A program made the position numbers and the translations under genes. Of a stretch of 44,155 nt of DNA, positions 8,649 through 16,585 are shown piece by piece. The notes under the pieces are model-generated. The model was not told where the DNA came from, made no database searches, and was given only the letters and a program-made list of their open reading frames with translations. The stretch is from an uncultured Desulfobacterium sp. (GTDB taxonomy: Bacteria; Desulfobacterota; DSM-4660; Desulfatiglandales; Desulfatiglandaceae). Location: contig LT984855.1 in the NCBI GenBank assembly GCA_900258555.1, forward strand, positions 278,570-322,724. Direction: 5' to 3'. Each line of letters begins with the position of its first letter. The stretch's first letter is position 1.

Positions 8649-10445
8649 ATGATAAAAATTTCACCCCATGACCCGCCATCCCTCATTTCAATCGCATGTG
8701 GAAGAGCTCCATCTGATATTTATCTTGCAAATGGCAGGATTGTAAATGTTTTGACAGGCGACATTTTACACGGCAGAGGGGTTGCCATCGGGAATAACAG
8801 AATTGCATATGTAGGTCCTGAAACGAATATGATTGGCTCTAAAACAAAGGTTATAGACTGTAACAATTCTTATATCCTGCCAGGTTACGTTGACTCGCAT
8901 TGCCATGCGGATTATTTCTATAATCCCTCTGCATTTACAAGACATGCATTGGCAACAGGGACAACCACACTATTGACCGAGTTGACTGAAATATGCGGTT
9001 CCGTCGGTCCAAAAGGCCTGGACTATATGTTAAGCGCCACAGATAAACTTCCTTTGAAATTTTTTTTCAGTTTGCCGTCTTCTATCCCTCCATTGCCGGA
9101 AATTGAAGGCTATGATTACTTCCCGCTGTCCGATATGAAAAGATATGTTGAAAACAGGCGCATATTGACTTTGGGTGAGATTACCTCGTGGCCCCGGATA
9201 ACGGCCATGCATCACGACATTATTGACAAAATAAATTTCGCAATATCAAACGGATTATTAGTAGAGGGGCATCTGACGGGATGCAAAAATTATGAGATCA
9301 ATGCCCTTGCCGCCGCCGGTATAACATCCTGTCACGAGTCTATAACTTCCGGTGAAGCCAAGGAAAAATTGTGCCTTGGGCTTTATGTAATGCTCAGGCA
9401 TGGCTCCATAAGAAGCGATATGGAGGAGCTAAGCCGTCTGGTCACTGGCAACCCCGGCATCAATACATCAAGAATCATACTCATACTGGACTGGATGAGC
9501 CCTGAGGATATGGTGCTTCATGGCTATATGAATTATCTTGTGAAATGCGCCGTTGACTGTGGTGTGGAGCCTATTACTGCGATACAGATGGTCACGATCA
9601 ACCCGGCAACATATCTCGGGCTTAGTGGGGAAATAGGCAGTGTCAGTCCCGGAAAAATCGCAGACATCCTGATTGTAAAAGAGCTGGAGCAGGGCACCCC
9701 TGAAGTGGTTATTGCACACGGGAAGATGGTTGCTTGTTCGGGAAGGTTATGTAATGACGTCGTAATCCCGGAGATTTCTCACCAGGGCCTTTTACCAATA
9801 AATTGGCCAGGAAACAAATTTACTGCTCTGAACTTTCAGATATATGCACCTAATGAATCAGAGAAGTTCACAATTTTTCCGGTAATAAAAGTCGTCAATA
9901 AAACCATAACCAAACGCATGGATAAACAGTTTGAAATTCAAAACGGGATTATCAGTCCTGATCATGAAAAAGACATTATAAAAGTGAGCGTTATTCGCGC
10001 GGATGGAAATGTAGCATCCGGCCTTTTGCACGGTTTTGGCGGAAAGATCGGGGGACTGGCTACAAGCATTGGAGTCTGCACCAACAAACTCGTTATTCTG
10101 GGTAGAGATGATGTTGATATGGCTGTGGCAACAAACAGGATGCTGGAGTTAAACGGCGGTGTAGTTCTTGTGAAAAATGGAAAGATAATATCTGAGCTTC
10201 CTTTTGCAATTGCAGGGATACAGTCATATGAAGATATAGAAACGCTGTCTGGTCAGATGGAGGAAATGAAGAAGGCAATAAAAGAGATGGATTGCTTACT
10301 TGAAGACCCCTTGTTTACAATTCACTTTTTGACTATGTCCGGGCTGCCTTTTATTAGGATACTTCAAAATGGAATTTTTGATGTCGTTAACAAAAAGATA
10401 ATATTTGAACCGTATTTTATTAAGTCAGGTTCTAGCCCCTTATAA
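8649..10445 (+). CDS. Adenine deaminase-family amidohydrolase, divergent active site
   Basis: 598 residues, matching the usual adenine deaminase length (about 570-600), with the two expected parts: an amidohydrolase barrel and a C-terminal adenine-deaminase domain (from about 430: HGFGGKIGGLATSIG, then a D-x-x-D-M-A-x-A-x-N-R segment). Metal-binding motifs are altered. The DAHVHIES-type motif reads DSHCHADYF, the DPHEIANV motif reads TELTEICG, and the T-D-D-R-H-P-E-D segment reads LDWMSPED, keeping the metal-binding Asp but losing the second Asp and His. LGEITSWP and EGHLTGCKNYEINALAAAGITSCHE match LGEMMN and the D-G-H-A-P-x-x-x-x-x-x-L-N-x-Y-x-x-A-G-x-x-x-x-H-E region. So it is clearly in the family, but the substrate may not be adenine. 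The start has only a weak ribosome site. It precedes the acyl-CoA synthetase by 30 bases and is probably co-transcribed. Confidence 0.8.
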   Translation: MIKISPHDPPSLISIACGRAPSDIYLANGRIVNVLTGDILHGRGVAIGNNRIAYVGPETNMIGSKTKVIDCNNSYILPGYVDSHCHADYFYNPSAFTRHALATGTTTLLTELTEICGSVGPKGLDYMLSATDKLPLKFFFSLPSSIPPLPEIEGYDYFPLSDMKRYVENRRILTLGEITSWPRITAMHHDIIDKINFAISNGLLVEGHLTGCKNYEINALAAAGITSCHESITSGEAKEKLCLGLYVMLRHGSIRSDMEELSRLVTGNPGINTSRIILILDWMSPEDMVLHGYMNYLVKCAVDCGVEPITAIQMVTINPATYLGLSGEIGSVSPGKIADILIVKELEQGTPEVVIAHGKMVACSGRLCNDVVIPEISHQGLLPINWPGNKFTALNFQIYAPNESEKFTIFPVIKVVNKTITKRMDKQFEIQNGIISPDHEKDIIKVSVIRADGNVASGLLHGFGGKIGGLATSIGVCTNKLVILGRDDVDMAVATNRMLELNGGVVLVKNGKIISELPFAIAGIQSYEDIETLSGQMEEMKKAIKEMDCLLEDPLFTIHFLTMSGLPFIRILQNGIFDVVNKKIIFEPYFIKSGSSPL

Positions 10446-10475
10446 GCAAGTCTAATACACTAAAAAAGGTAAACA

Positions 10476-12593
10476 ATGAAAAAGTTCTTTTACACGAATA
10501 GCATAGCTGTTGCGGGAGCTTCATCAACAAAGAATAAACTCGCAAACTTTGTAATTTCAAATCTTGTTGAAATAGGCTACCAGGGAGAAATCTTTGCCAT
10601 TGGGACTAATCGGGGGGAAATTTTCGGCAAGCCTATTTTTATTTCTATTAAAGAGATACCAAAACCTGTTGATCTACTGGTGATTGTTGTTCCCTCTGAC
10701 TTTGTGCCCGGGCTGTTGGCAGATGCCGGCGAGGCCGGAATTAAAAGGGTTGTAATTATTAGTGCAGGCTTTAATGAGTTAGGGGGCAAGGGTGATCTGC
10801 TGGCAAAACAATTGAAAGAAATCGCGGTCAGATTTTCCATCAGATTTATTGGCCCCAATTGCCAGGGTGTTATTTGTGCAAGCACGAGAGCCTGTGTGTC
10901 CTTTTCTCCCTTTTCCATGGAACATGTAAGACATGGAAGGGTGTCCATAATTACTCAGAGCGGTTCTATTGGTTGGATAGGCACTTCCTATCTTTCTCAT
11001 GAAATTGAAGGGATAAGCAAGGTCGCGAGCATTGGGAATAAACTCGATATAGATGAGCTGGAGCTTCTGGAATACTTCATAGGGGATAAGGAAACAAAGA
11101 TTATTGTTCTTTATCTTGAGAGTTTCTCTGATGGAAGAAAATTGTTTGAGCTTTGCAGGCATTCTCCAAAACCTATCATTGTATTTAAATCCAATATCAG
11201 TGGTAAAGAATCCGAGCTTGCTCTTTCACATACCCTTGCACTCGCATCAGACGACAGGGTTGTAGATGCAGCACTGGCGCAGGCTGGTGTTTTAAGGGCC
11301 TTCAGATTCAAAGATGTGATAGACATGTGTAAGGCCTTATCGTTACCAGCCGCAAAAGGGAATAATTTTGCCGTGATGGCCTCTTCAGGCGGTATGGCGA
11401 TTATCGGTGGTGACACGGCCTTAAGAGAAAGCCTTAACCTGGAACCCTTTTCAAAAAGTTTAATTCAAAGAATCGGGCAGATGGGGAACTGGACCCTGCA
11501 TAACATCACTAACCCTCTCGATGTCGGAGGCATTTTTCAAAATTCAAATATCTTAGATATTATCGACGCAATATTATCGAACGAAAAGATAGACGGCGTC
11601 GCCCTGTCAGTATTCGGAACAGGGCCGCCCATGTACGAGCTTGGACCTTACGAGATTATTGATGGAGTTGAAAATATTTCAAGGAAGCATCATAAACCAA
11701 TTGCCATGACCATAGTATGTGACCCCTGTTTTATAACTGAAATAAAAAATCAAACTGATTTTACCATCTTTGATACCATGGAAGATGCTGTTTGCGCTTT
11801 ATCCAATCTGTGGAAATATCAAAGAATGGCCGTGAGGGTTAGATCTCCTTATCAGGACACGGAATTAGGGAGGATAGAAGCTGAAAAAATATTTTCCGAA
11901 ATAACAGAAAACAAAACGGCCGATAATGGCCTTATGGCACTGCGGCTTGCGAAGGCATACGGTATAGCATGTGAGATTCCTGAATTTGCCGCAGACTTAG
12001 ATGAGGCAAGATTGAAAGCAGTCAAAATCGGATATCCTCTTGTGATGAAAATCAGCTCCCCTGATATTTCCCATAAGACAGATGTAGGCGGAGTGAAGAT
12101 CAATATTAAAAATGAGAATGAACTTGAACAAATTTTCATAGAGATTATGGATGAAGTGAAACACAGGGCTGGATCGGCGCGCATCCATGGAGTAATGCTT
12201 CAGAAGATGGTTTCCGGAGGAATGGAGTTAATCTTTGGCGGCAGATGTGATCAAGATTTCGGCCCTGTAGTCATGCTGGGTATGGGGGGAATTTTTGTTG
12301 AGACATTAAAAGATGTTGTTTTTCGACTGGCTCCTATCTGCTGTGAAGAGGCCCATGAAATGATAGAAGAGCTAAAGGGGGTTGCTCTTTTAAAAGGTGT
12401 TCGCGGTCAAAAGCCCCTTGATGTATCCACCCTTGCAAACGCGCTGGAGAGGTTCTCCATCCTGTTGCACGACTTTCCGGAAATTTCTGAAATCGATCTT
12501 AACCCTGTTAAAGTATTAGGTGACGGAAACGGCTTGATTATTGTGGATGGAAGGCTAAAGATAGATGGAAGCAGGAGCGACACAATTAGATAA
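10476..12593 (+). CDS. Acetate--CoA ligase (ADP-forming), fused alpha/beta
   Basis: 705 residues carrying all domains of fused ADP-forming acyl-CoA synthetases: N-terminal CoA-binding Rossmann domain (AVAGASSTKNKLAN), succinyl-CoA-ligase-like flavodoxin domains with SQSGSIGW and the phosphohistidine region ESELALSHT-LALAS (about 240-260), and a C-terminal ATP-grasp domain with SSPDISHKTDVGGV and the metal-site tail SEIDLNPVKV. It interconverts acyl-CoA + ADP + Pi with acid + ATP + CoA in the cytoplasm, usually conserving energy from acetyl- or other acyl-CoA during fermentation or syntrophic oxidation. AAAGG precedes ATG 10476. All catalytic motifs are intact. A broken copy of its first 160 bases lies at 13054. 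The specific acid is unknown; adjacency to the amidohydrolase and acyl-CoA ligase hints at a catabolic set. Confidence 0.9.
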   Translation: MKKFFYTNSIAVAGASSTKNKLANFVISNLVEIGYQGEIFAIGTNRGEIFGKPIFISIKEIPKPVDLLVIVVPSDFVPGLLADAGEAGIKRVVIISAGFNELGGKGDLLAKQLKEIAVRFSIRFIGPNCQGVICASTRACVSFSPFSMEHVRHGRVSIITQSGSIGWIGTSYLSHEIEGISKVASIGNKLDIDELELLEYFIGDKETKIIVLYLESFSDGRKLFELCRHSPKPIIVFKSNISGKESELALSHTLALASDDRVVDAALAQAGVLRAFRFKDVIDMCKALSLPAAKGNNFAVMASSGGMAIIGGDTALRESLNLEPFSKSLIQRIGQMGNWTLHNITNPLDVGGIFQNSNILDIIDAILSNEKIDGVALSVFGTGPPMYELGPYEIIDGVENISRKHHKPIAMTIVCDPCFITEIKNQTDFTIFDTMEDAVCALSNLWKYQRMAVRVRSPYQDTELGRIEAEKIFSEITENKTADNGLMALRLAKAYGIACEIPEFAADLDEARLKAVKIGYPLVMKISSPDISHKTDVGGVKINIKNENELEQIFIEIMDEVKHRAGSARIHGVMLQKMVSGGMELIFGGRCDQDFGPVVMLGMGGIFVETLKDVVFRLAPICCEEAHEMIEELKGVALLKGVRGQKPLDVSTLANALERFSILLHDFPEISEIDLNPVKVLGDGNGLIIVDGRLKIDGSRSDTIR

Positions 12594-12713
12594 TCCTTTA
12601 GTAGCGTTGTCAATAGGAGACCTGAAATAAAACTCTCCATTTCGTCACCGGGGTATAACATTCCCCTCAAATTCTAGCAAAAAAGAAACTAATCTTTATT
12701 TTATAAAATGATG

Positions 12714-12767
12714 GATTGAGCGAACCGAGCGGAGCCCATGCGTAGCTCAGGCTCGGCTCGCTCAATC
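12714..12767 (+). terminator. 17-bp imperfect inverted repeat, likely terminator of the synthetase transcript
   Basis: GATTGAGCGAACCGAGC (12714-12730) pairs with GCTCGGCTCGCTCAATC (12751-12767) with one mismatch, and an inner GAGC/GCTC pair shortens the loop. The + strand continues with a T-rich but interrupted tail (CCTTTCCTTGTTCT). It lies 120 bases after the acetyl-CoA synthetase stop. A terminator fits best; a short mobile repeat is the alternative. Confidence 0.55.
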
Positions 12768-13053
12768 CTTTCCTTGTTCTATCCTTATGCATCAAACCCG
12801 TTATAATAATATGCAAGGCGAACCTTAGTGACATTGAGAGACACGCTCATACTCCACTTGCTCACATTGACCCTCATGTTAACCGTCGTTCCATTCTACT
12901 GGTCGTCTTCCCTTCCAACCGATTTTCTATAGTTGTAAACATATCGCCGCGGGCATTATCAATACGATGCGGTATGCGTAAATCCATTTTGACTGCAAAA
13001 GTCTATTATTTTTTCAAACCGTTTCCTTTTTGAGGCAATCATCGCTTCAAACC

Positions 13054-13240
13054 ATGGAAAAGTTTTTTTACCCGAATATAATAGCCGTTGCAGACGCTTC
13101 ATCAACAAAGAATAAACTGGCAAATTTTGTAATTTCAAACTTTGTTGAAATAGGATACCAGTGAGGAATCTATGCCATTGGGGGTAATCAGAGATAAATT
13201 TTCGACAGACCTGTTCCCACACCTATTAGGGAAATACAAG
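13054..13240 (+). pseudogene. Broken duplicate of the 5' end of the ADP-forming acetyl-CoA synthetase
   Basis: From ATG 13054 the DNA aligns without gaps to the intact gene from 10476 (constant offset of 2578 bases) for about 155 bases, roughly 85% identical by eye. The shared protein reads x-A-S-S-T-K-N-K-L-A-N-F-V-I-S-N. A TGA at 13162-13164 (where the intact gene has GGA) ends the frame after 36 codons. Weaker similarity continues to about 13240 with an apparent deletion. No upstream ribosome site matches that of the intact gene. This is a decayed partial duplication or the relic of a paralogous synthetase. Confidence 0.85.
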
Positions 13241-13411
13241 TAGTTAAGTGGAAGTTACTGAGTTCGTACTGACGATTGGTCGGAATACATTAATGTGGAT
13301 GACTGCTGATTTAGTCATAAGATCGTCGGATCAAACGAACTCAAATGTGTTCATTCATTCGCGGCATTATTGAAGAGTTGACTTCATCGAAATCATTTTA
13401 GGCAGGAGTGT

Positions 13412-13440
13412 GGGCGGAGGGGTTTCCCTCCGCCCGTTTT
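13412..13440 (+). terminator. Strong GC-rich hairpin with short T tail
   Basis: GGGCGGAGGG (13412-13421) pairs perfectly with CCCTCCGCCC (13426-13435) around a four-base loop, followed by GTTTT on the + strand. On the minus strand the stem is not followed by T residues, though its position about 50 bases after the hdrA stop could still help end that transcript. No intact + strand gene ends nearby, so if it is an intrinsic terminator on that strand it served the now-decayed locus. Confidence 0.7.
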
Positions 13441-13487
13441 CGGGAGGTTTTCGTTGCGCTGTGATTGCGCCTGACGGGAACTTTTTC

Positions 13488-15923
13488 TTACCCGATATTG
13501 TAATATGGAGTTCTGTCCTTATATATCCTGTGGATCAGTCCTTCCTTCACCATTCCGGCCAGGCATTGCGCCACCTGTGATTTGTCTTCTCCCAGGGCAT
13601 TGGCGACAATATTCCCCCTGACTATCTCACCTGCCCCTCTCAGGATATTAAGCACCCTTGCGCGCAGGAATTCCTCTGTCAGCACATCAGAGAGGGTCTC
13701 ATCATAGGCAAGGGCGTTTCTCTGGTCGCCGGGATAGGTCTCCTCCCTGGGCCTTCTAAGCCCCGCCCCCAGAACCCACCTCATCCGTGGATTCTGCAAT
13801 GTTTCATACAGACCTTGAAGCCTTTCTTTGGTTGTGGTGTCGCGTCTGATTGGTCCAAGCCTTTCCATTGTGGCCATGAAGATATCTACAATCCTCACAT
13901 AGTGCTTCGGGTCGTTTAAATCCGCATGGGCCATGGCGATCCTCTCCCGTTCCAGTCCGCAGAGGCTCAAGAGTTTTTTGATGACATTCACCCTGCTCCA
14001 TGTATGGTCAAGGCCATAGCTGTGGTGGCATTGCTCTGGCGGGCAGCCGATAAGGAGGAGCCCATTGGCGCCCTCCAGAAAGGCCCTTCCCATCACCCGG
14101 GGGTCAAGTTGACCGATACAGGATATCGGAAGGAGATAAAAGCCCGGATCGGACTTAAGTCCTCTGAGCCCTGCAAGGTCAGCCGCGGCAGCCCCTCCCC
14201 AGTTGCACGCAAAGCCCATGACCTCGTTTGATTTCAATTGCCTTACCAGGGTTGCTGTCCTTGCCTCCATCTGGCCGAAGGTATTGGTCTGGAGTGTCAG
14301 GGCATTATAAGGACATGCCGCTGCACAGGTGCCGCCGCCTGTGCAGACCATGGGATCTACGCGCCTGGGAATGCCCCCTCCGGCACCCTCGACCGGCTCA
14401 ATGCCGCCGCAGTCGCAGATCTCCTTGCACAGCCCGCAGCCTGTACATTTGGACTCGTCCACTGTAACAATAACCTTTGGGGCATACAATTGCCCTGCGC
14501 GTGCCTTTTCAACCATTTCGACGACCTTTGATGCGGCACGCCTTCCCTGCCTGAGGCTCTCCTGTAGATCGCACGGCCTGCGTGCAGAGCCTGCAAGCAG
14601 TTTTTCCTCCTGGCCGACCTGCTCAGGCCTGACCATCTGTGGATTCCTCTCCAGAAACCGGCCCTCGACAATGTCATAGCCCAGGATTTCCGCCACCTTT
14701 AATACCTCCACCCCAATGCCGCGCACAGGTGAGAGCACCAGTCTGTCCCAGTTTAACTCCTCCTCGATCTGAACATCCCTGCGGGTATAGGTAATATAGC
14801 CCGCAAGGACCGTCGGTCTGACAGACCCGTCGTATGGGATCCATTTTATGCCCATCTGCCGGGATTTGGCCCTTTCAGTAGCGCTCAGGGGCAATTGTAT
14901 CCTGTCGTTATAGAGGATGGTCAACTGCGCCAGGCCGGAGTGCTCACGGATATATCTCGCCATATTCCATGCAGAACGTGCGGAGAGGTGCGCCCATGGT
15001 TGATCATTTTCAAGGTCATTCACCCAGAACACCAGGTTTTCATGCAGGGGGCCGTGGAGCCAGATATATTCCTCCAATTCCGTATGGCAAAGAATCCTTT
15101 CTCCATCGTGGCCATAGTTGTCGCCCTGATTAACCATGTGTGTATCCAGCGCCGCGATTATGGCGCTTGCATTATACTGCTGTGTCTGTCCGTACTGTGT
15201 GCTGAAGGCGACCGAATAATCCCCGACCGGACCCATAACCTTTTTCAGGTCGCAGCCGGTGATCCTTTCCACATAAGGACTTTCCATCACCTCCTGCATT
15301 ATCTTTCTTAAATGCCTGTGATAGTGTCGTTCACCCGGATAGAATTCATGGACTGTGCGGATCTCATCCTCGATATCTTCGGTGTCCACTGCAATCCTCA
15401 CATCTATCTGGTGCCTGATTAGTTCGTGGGCTGCTGAATAGCCGGCTATTCCTCCGCCGACGATCATCACCGGACCGTTCATCTCGACCTTCTGCCTGGG
15501 CATCGGTGTAAGGGCTTCCAAACCCGCTGCCCATGAACCTATCAGCTTGGCCGCCTTTACCGCCAGTTCCTCCGGTTCCCCGTCAGATGCCTGGGCCACA
15601 TGATCCCTGAGATTTACCACTGCTATCTGGCCCTGCTCCAGACCGGAGTCAAGGAGTTCCCTTTCGAATTTTTTGAGTATTATGCGGGACTCGCACCCGG
15701 CCACTACGATACGATCAAGTTTTTTGTCTTCCACCGCCTTTCTGACCGCCTTTAAACCCGGCGCCGAACATGGGTAGGGGTTGATCTCGACATAGGTGAC
15801 CATGGGGTCATTTTTTACGTGATTCTCAAGGGCATTGAGATCTATCTTCGAGGCGATCTTGTTTCCGCATTCACACAAGAACACCCCGATTCTGGCCTTT
15901 TTCTCATTTATTGAATCTTTCAT
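13488..15923 (-). CDS. hdrA: HdrA-like flavoprotein fused to an MvhD-type domain
   Basis: 811 residues. N-terminal HdrA cap with FLCECGNKI (16-24) and VVAGCESR; FAD-binding IVGGGIAGYSAAHEL (154-168); two ferredoxin motifs (C-T-G-C-G-L-C-K-E-I-C from 493; C-T-G-G-G-T-C-A-A-A-C-P from 527); an MvhD/FrhD-like iron-sulfur domain (GFACNWGG from 570; CIGQLDP; GCPPEQCHH about 627). The tail (about 745-811) has a winged-helix look. HdrA proteins perform flavin-based electron bifurcation or confurcation. In the second ferredoxin motif and in the CNWC motif one cysteine each is Gly, so cluster binding may differ from classic HdrA/MvhD. AAAGGAGAT precedes ATG. It is last in a four-gene operon with nuoE/nuoF-type genes, so NADH is a likely partner. 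No HdrBC or hydrogenase genes are present here. Confidence 0.85.
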   Translation of the reverse strand: MKDSINEKKARIGVFLCECGNKIASKIDLNALENHVKNDPMVTYVEINPYPCSAPGLKAVRKAVEDKKLDRIVVAGCESRIILKKFERELLDSGLEQGQIAVVNLRDHVAQASDGEPEELAVKAAKLIGSWAAGLEALTPMPRQKVEMNGPVMIVGGGIAGYSAAHELIRHQIDVRIAVDTEDIEDEIRTVHEFYPGERHYHRHLRKIMQEVMESPYVERITGCDLKKVMGPVGDYSVAFSTQYGQTQQYNASAIIAALDTHMVNQGDNYGHDGERILCHTELEEYIWLHGPLHENLVFWVNDLENDQPWAHLSARSAWNMARYIREHSGLAQLTILYNDRIQLPLSATERAKSRQMGIKWIPYDGSVRPTVLAGYITYTRRDVQIEEELNWDRLVLSPVRGIGVEVLKVAEILGYDIVEGRFLERNPQMVRPEQVGQEEKLLAGSARRPCDLQESLRQGRRAASKVVEMVEKARAGQLYAPKVIVTVDESKCTGCGLCKEICDCGGIEPVEGAGGGIPRRVDPMVCTGGGTCAAACPYNALTLQTNTFGQMEARTATLVRQLKSNEVMGFACNWGGAAAADLAGLRGLKSDPGFYLLPISCIGQLDPRVMGRAFLEGANGLLLIGCPPEQCHHSYGLDHTWSRVNVIKKLLSLCGLERERIAMAHADLNDPKHYVRIVDIFMATMERLGPIRRDTTTKERLQGLYETLQNPRMRWVLGAGLRRPREETYPGDQRNALAYDETLSDVLTEEFLRARVLNILRGAGEIVRGNIVANALGEDKSQVAQCLAGMVKEGLIHRIYKDRTPYYNIG

Positions 15924-15935
15924 AGGTCATCTCCT

Positions 15936-16574
15936 TTAGTGTGCGTGACCGTGTCCGGTTCGTTGCGAGATATCGCCGCGCACCTGATCAAGGCGCGCCT
16001 GCATCGCGCCGGTCGGACAGACCGTTACGCATGAACCACAGGCTACGCATGCAGTGCTGGGTACTTTATAAGGGGTGGCAATTTCCTTGCTTGTCCCTCG
16101 GGAAGCAAAGGAAATTGCATTGACTCCTACAATCTCGTTACACACCCGGACACAGAGGCCGCAGAGCATGCATTGATTTTCTTTATCTACAGACGCAAAC
16201 CTGGAAGAGCTAACCCCATATTCTGCGGCCAGGGCCTGAATCTCCTTGCTTGCGGGACATTCCGCCAAAAGCATCTCCAGCACCCATCGCCTGACGTTGT
16301 GAACACGGGGGCTGTCGGTCAGGATCTCAATCCCTTCCTTTACGGGATACATGCAGGATATTACCACCTTGGACCAGTCTCCTTCCCTGACCTCAACCAC
16401 GCAGAGTCTGCATGCCCCGCTGGGTTCAATAGCCTCATGATAACACAGGGTGGGGATGTGAAATCCGTTGTATCTGGCCGTCTCCAGAACAGTCCAACCC
16501 TCTTCGGCCTCCACGGCCTGACCATTAATGGTAAAGCCGATGATATTTTTTTCTTTTATTGAATTTTTGCTCAT
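15936..16574 (-). CDS. HoxU/NuoG-N-like iron-sulfur subunit
   Basis: 212 residues. A [2Fe-2S] domain with C-Y-H-E-A-I-E-P-S-G-A-C-R-L-C (about 45-60) is followed by two ferredoxin motifs, C-M-L-C-G-L-C-V-R-V-C (about 136-146) and C-V-A-C-G-S-C-V-T-V-C-P (about 175-186). This is the layout of HoxU and of the N-terminal part of NuoG, without the large molybdopterin-like region. In the linking segment AECPASKEIQ the usual His/Cys ligands of the D-C-P-x-C site are missing, so that extra [4Fe-4S] cluster is probably absent. It would carry electrons between the NuoF-like and HdrA-like subunits. GGGAGGTG lies 5 bases before ATG. It sits 11 bases downstream of the nuoF-like gene. Confidence 0.85.
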   Translation of the reverse strand: MSKNSIKEKNIIGFTINGQAVEAEEGWTVLETARYNGFHIPTLCYHEAIEPSGACRLCVVEVREGDWSKVVISCMYPVKEGIEILTDSPRVHNVRRWVLEMLLAECPASKEIQALAAEYGVSSSRFASVDKENQCMLCGLCVRVCNEIVGVNAISFASRGTSKEIATPYKVPSTACVACGSCVTVCPTGAMQARLDQVRGDISQRTGHGHAH

Positions 16575-16585
16575 AATTCACCTCC

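Larger units (their letters stand above)
12594..13411. other. Gene-debris region between the two gene blocks
   Basis: About 800 bases without an intact gene. It contains a strong inverted repeat (12714-12767) and a broken copy of the synthetase 5' end (13054-13240), both listed separately. On the minus strand, short coding-like runs can be read between about 12890 and 13045 in two frames joined by an apparent frameshift (for example MIASKRKRFEKIIDFCSQNG, then RGDMFTTIENRLEGK). I do not recognise them, and they may be relics. The remainder looks non-coding. Confidence 0.45.

Noticed and set aside
12959-13222. 87-residue minus-strand frame
   Set aside because: Its first half is antisense to the synthetase pseudogene, so it cannot be an independent gene as drawn. 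The last ~27 codons might be a relic, noted under the debris region.
13436-13487. Standard intrinsic terminator for hdrA on the minus strand
   Set aside because: The nearby strong stem lacks a T run in the minus direction; its T tract is on the + strand.
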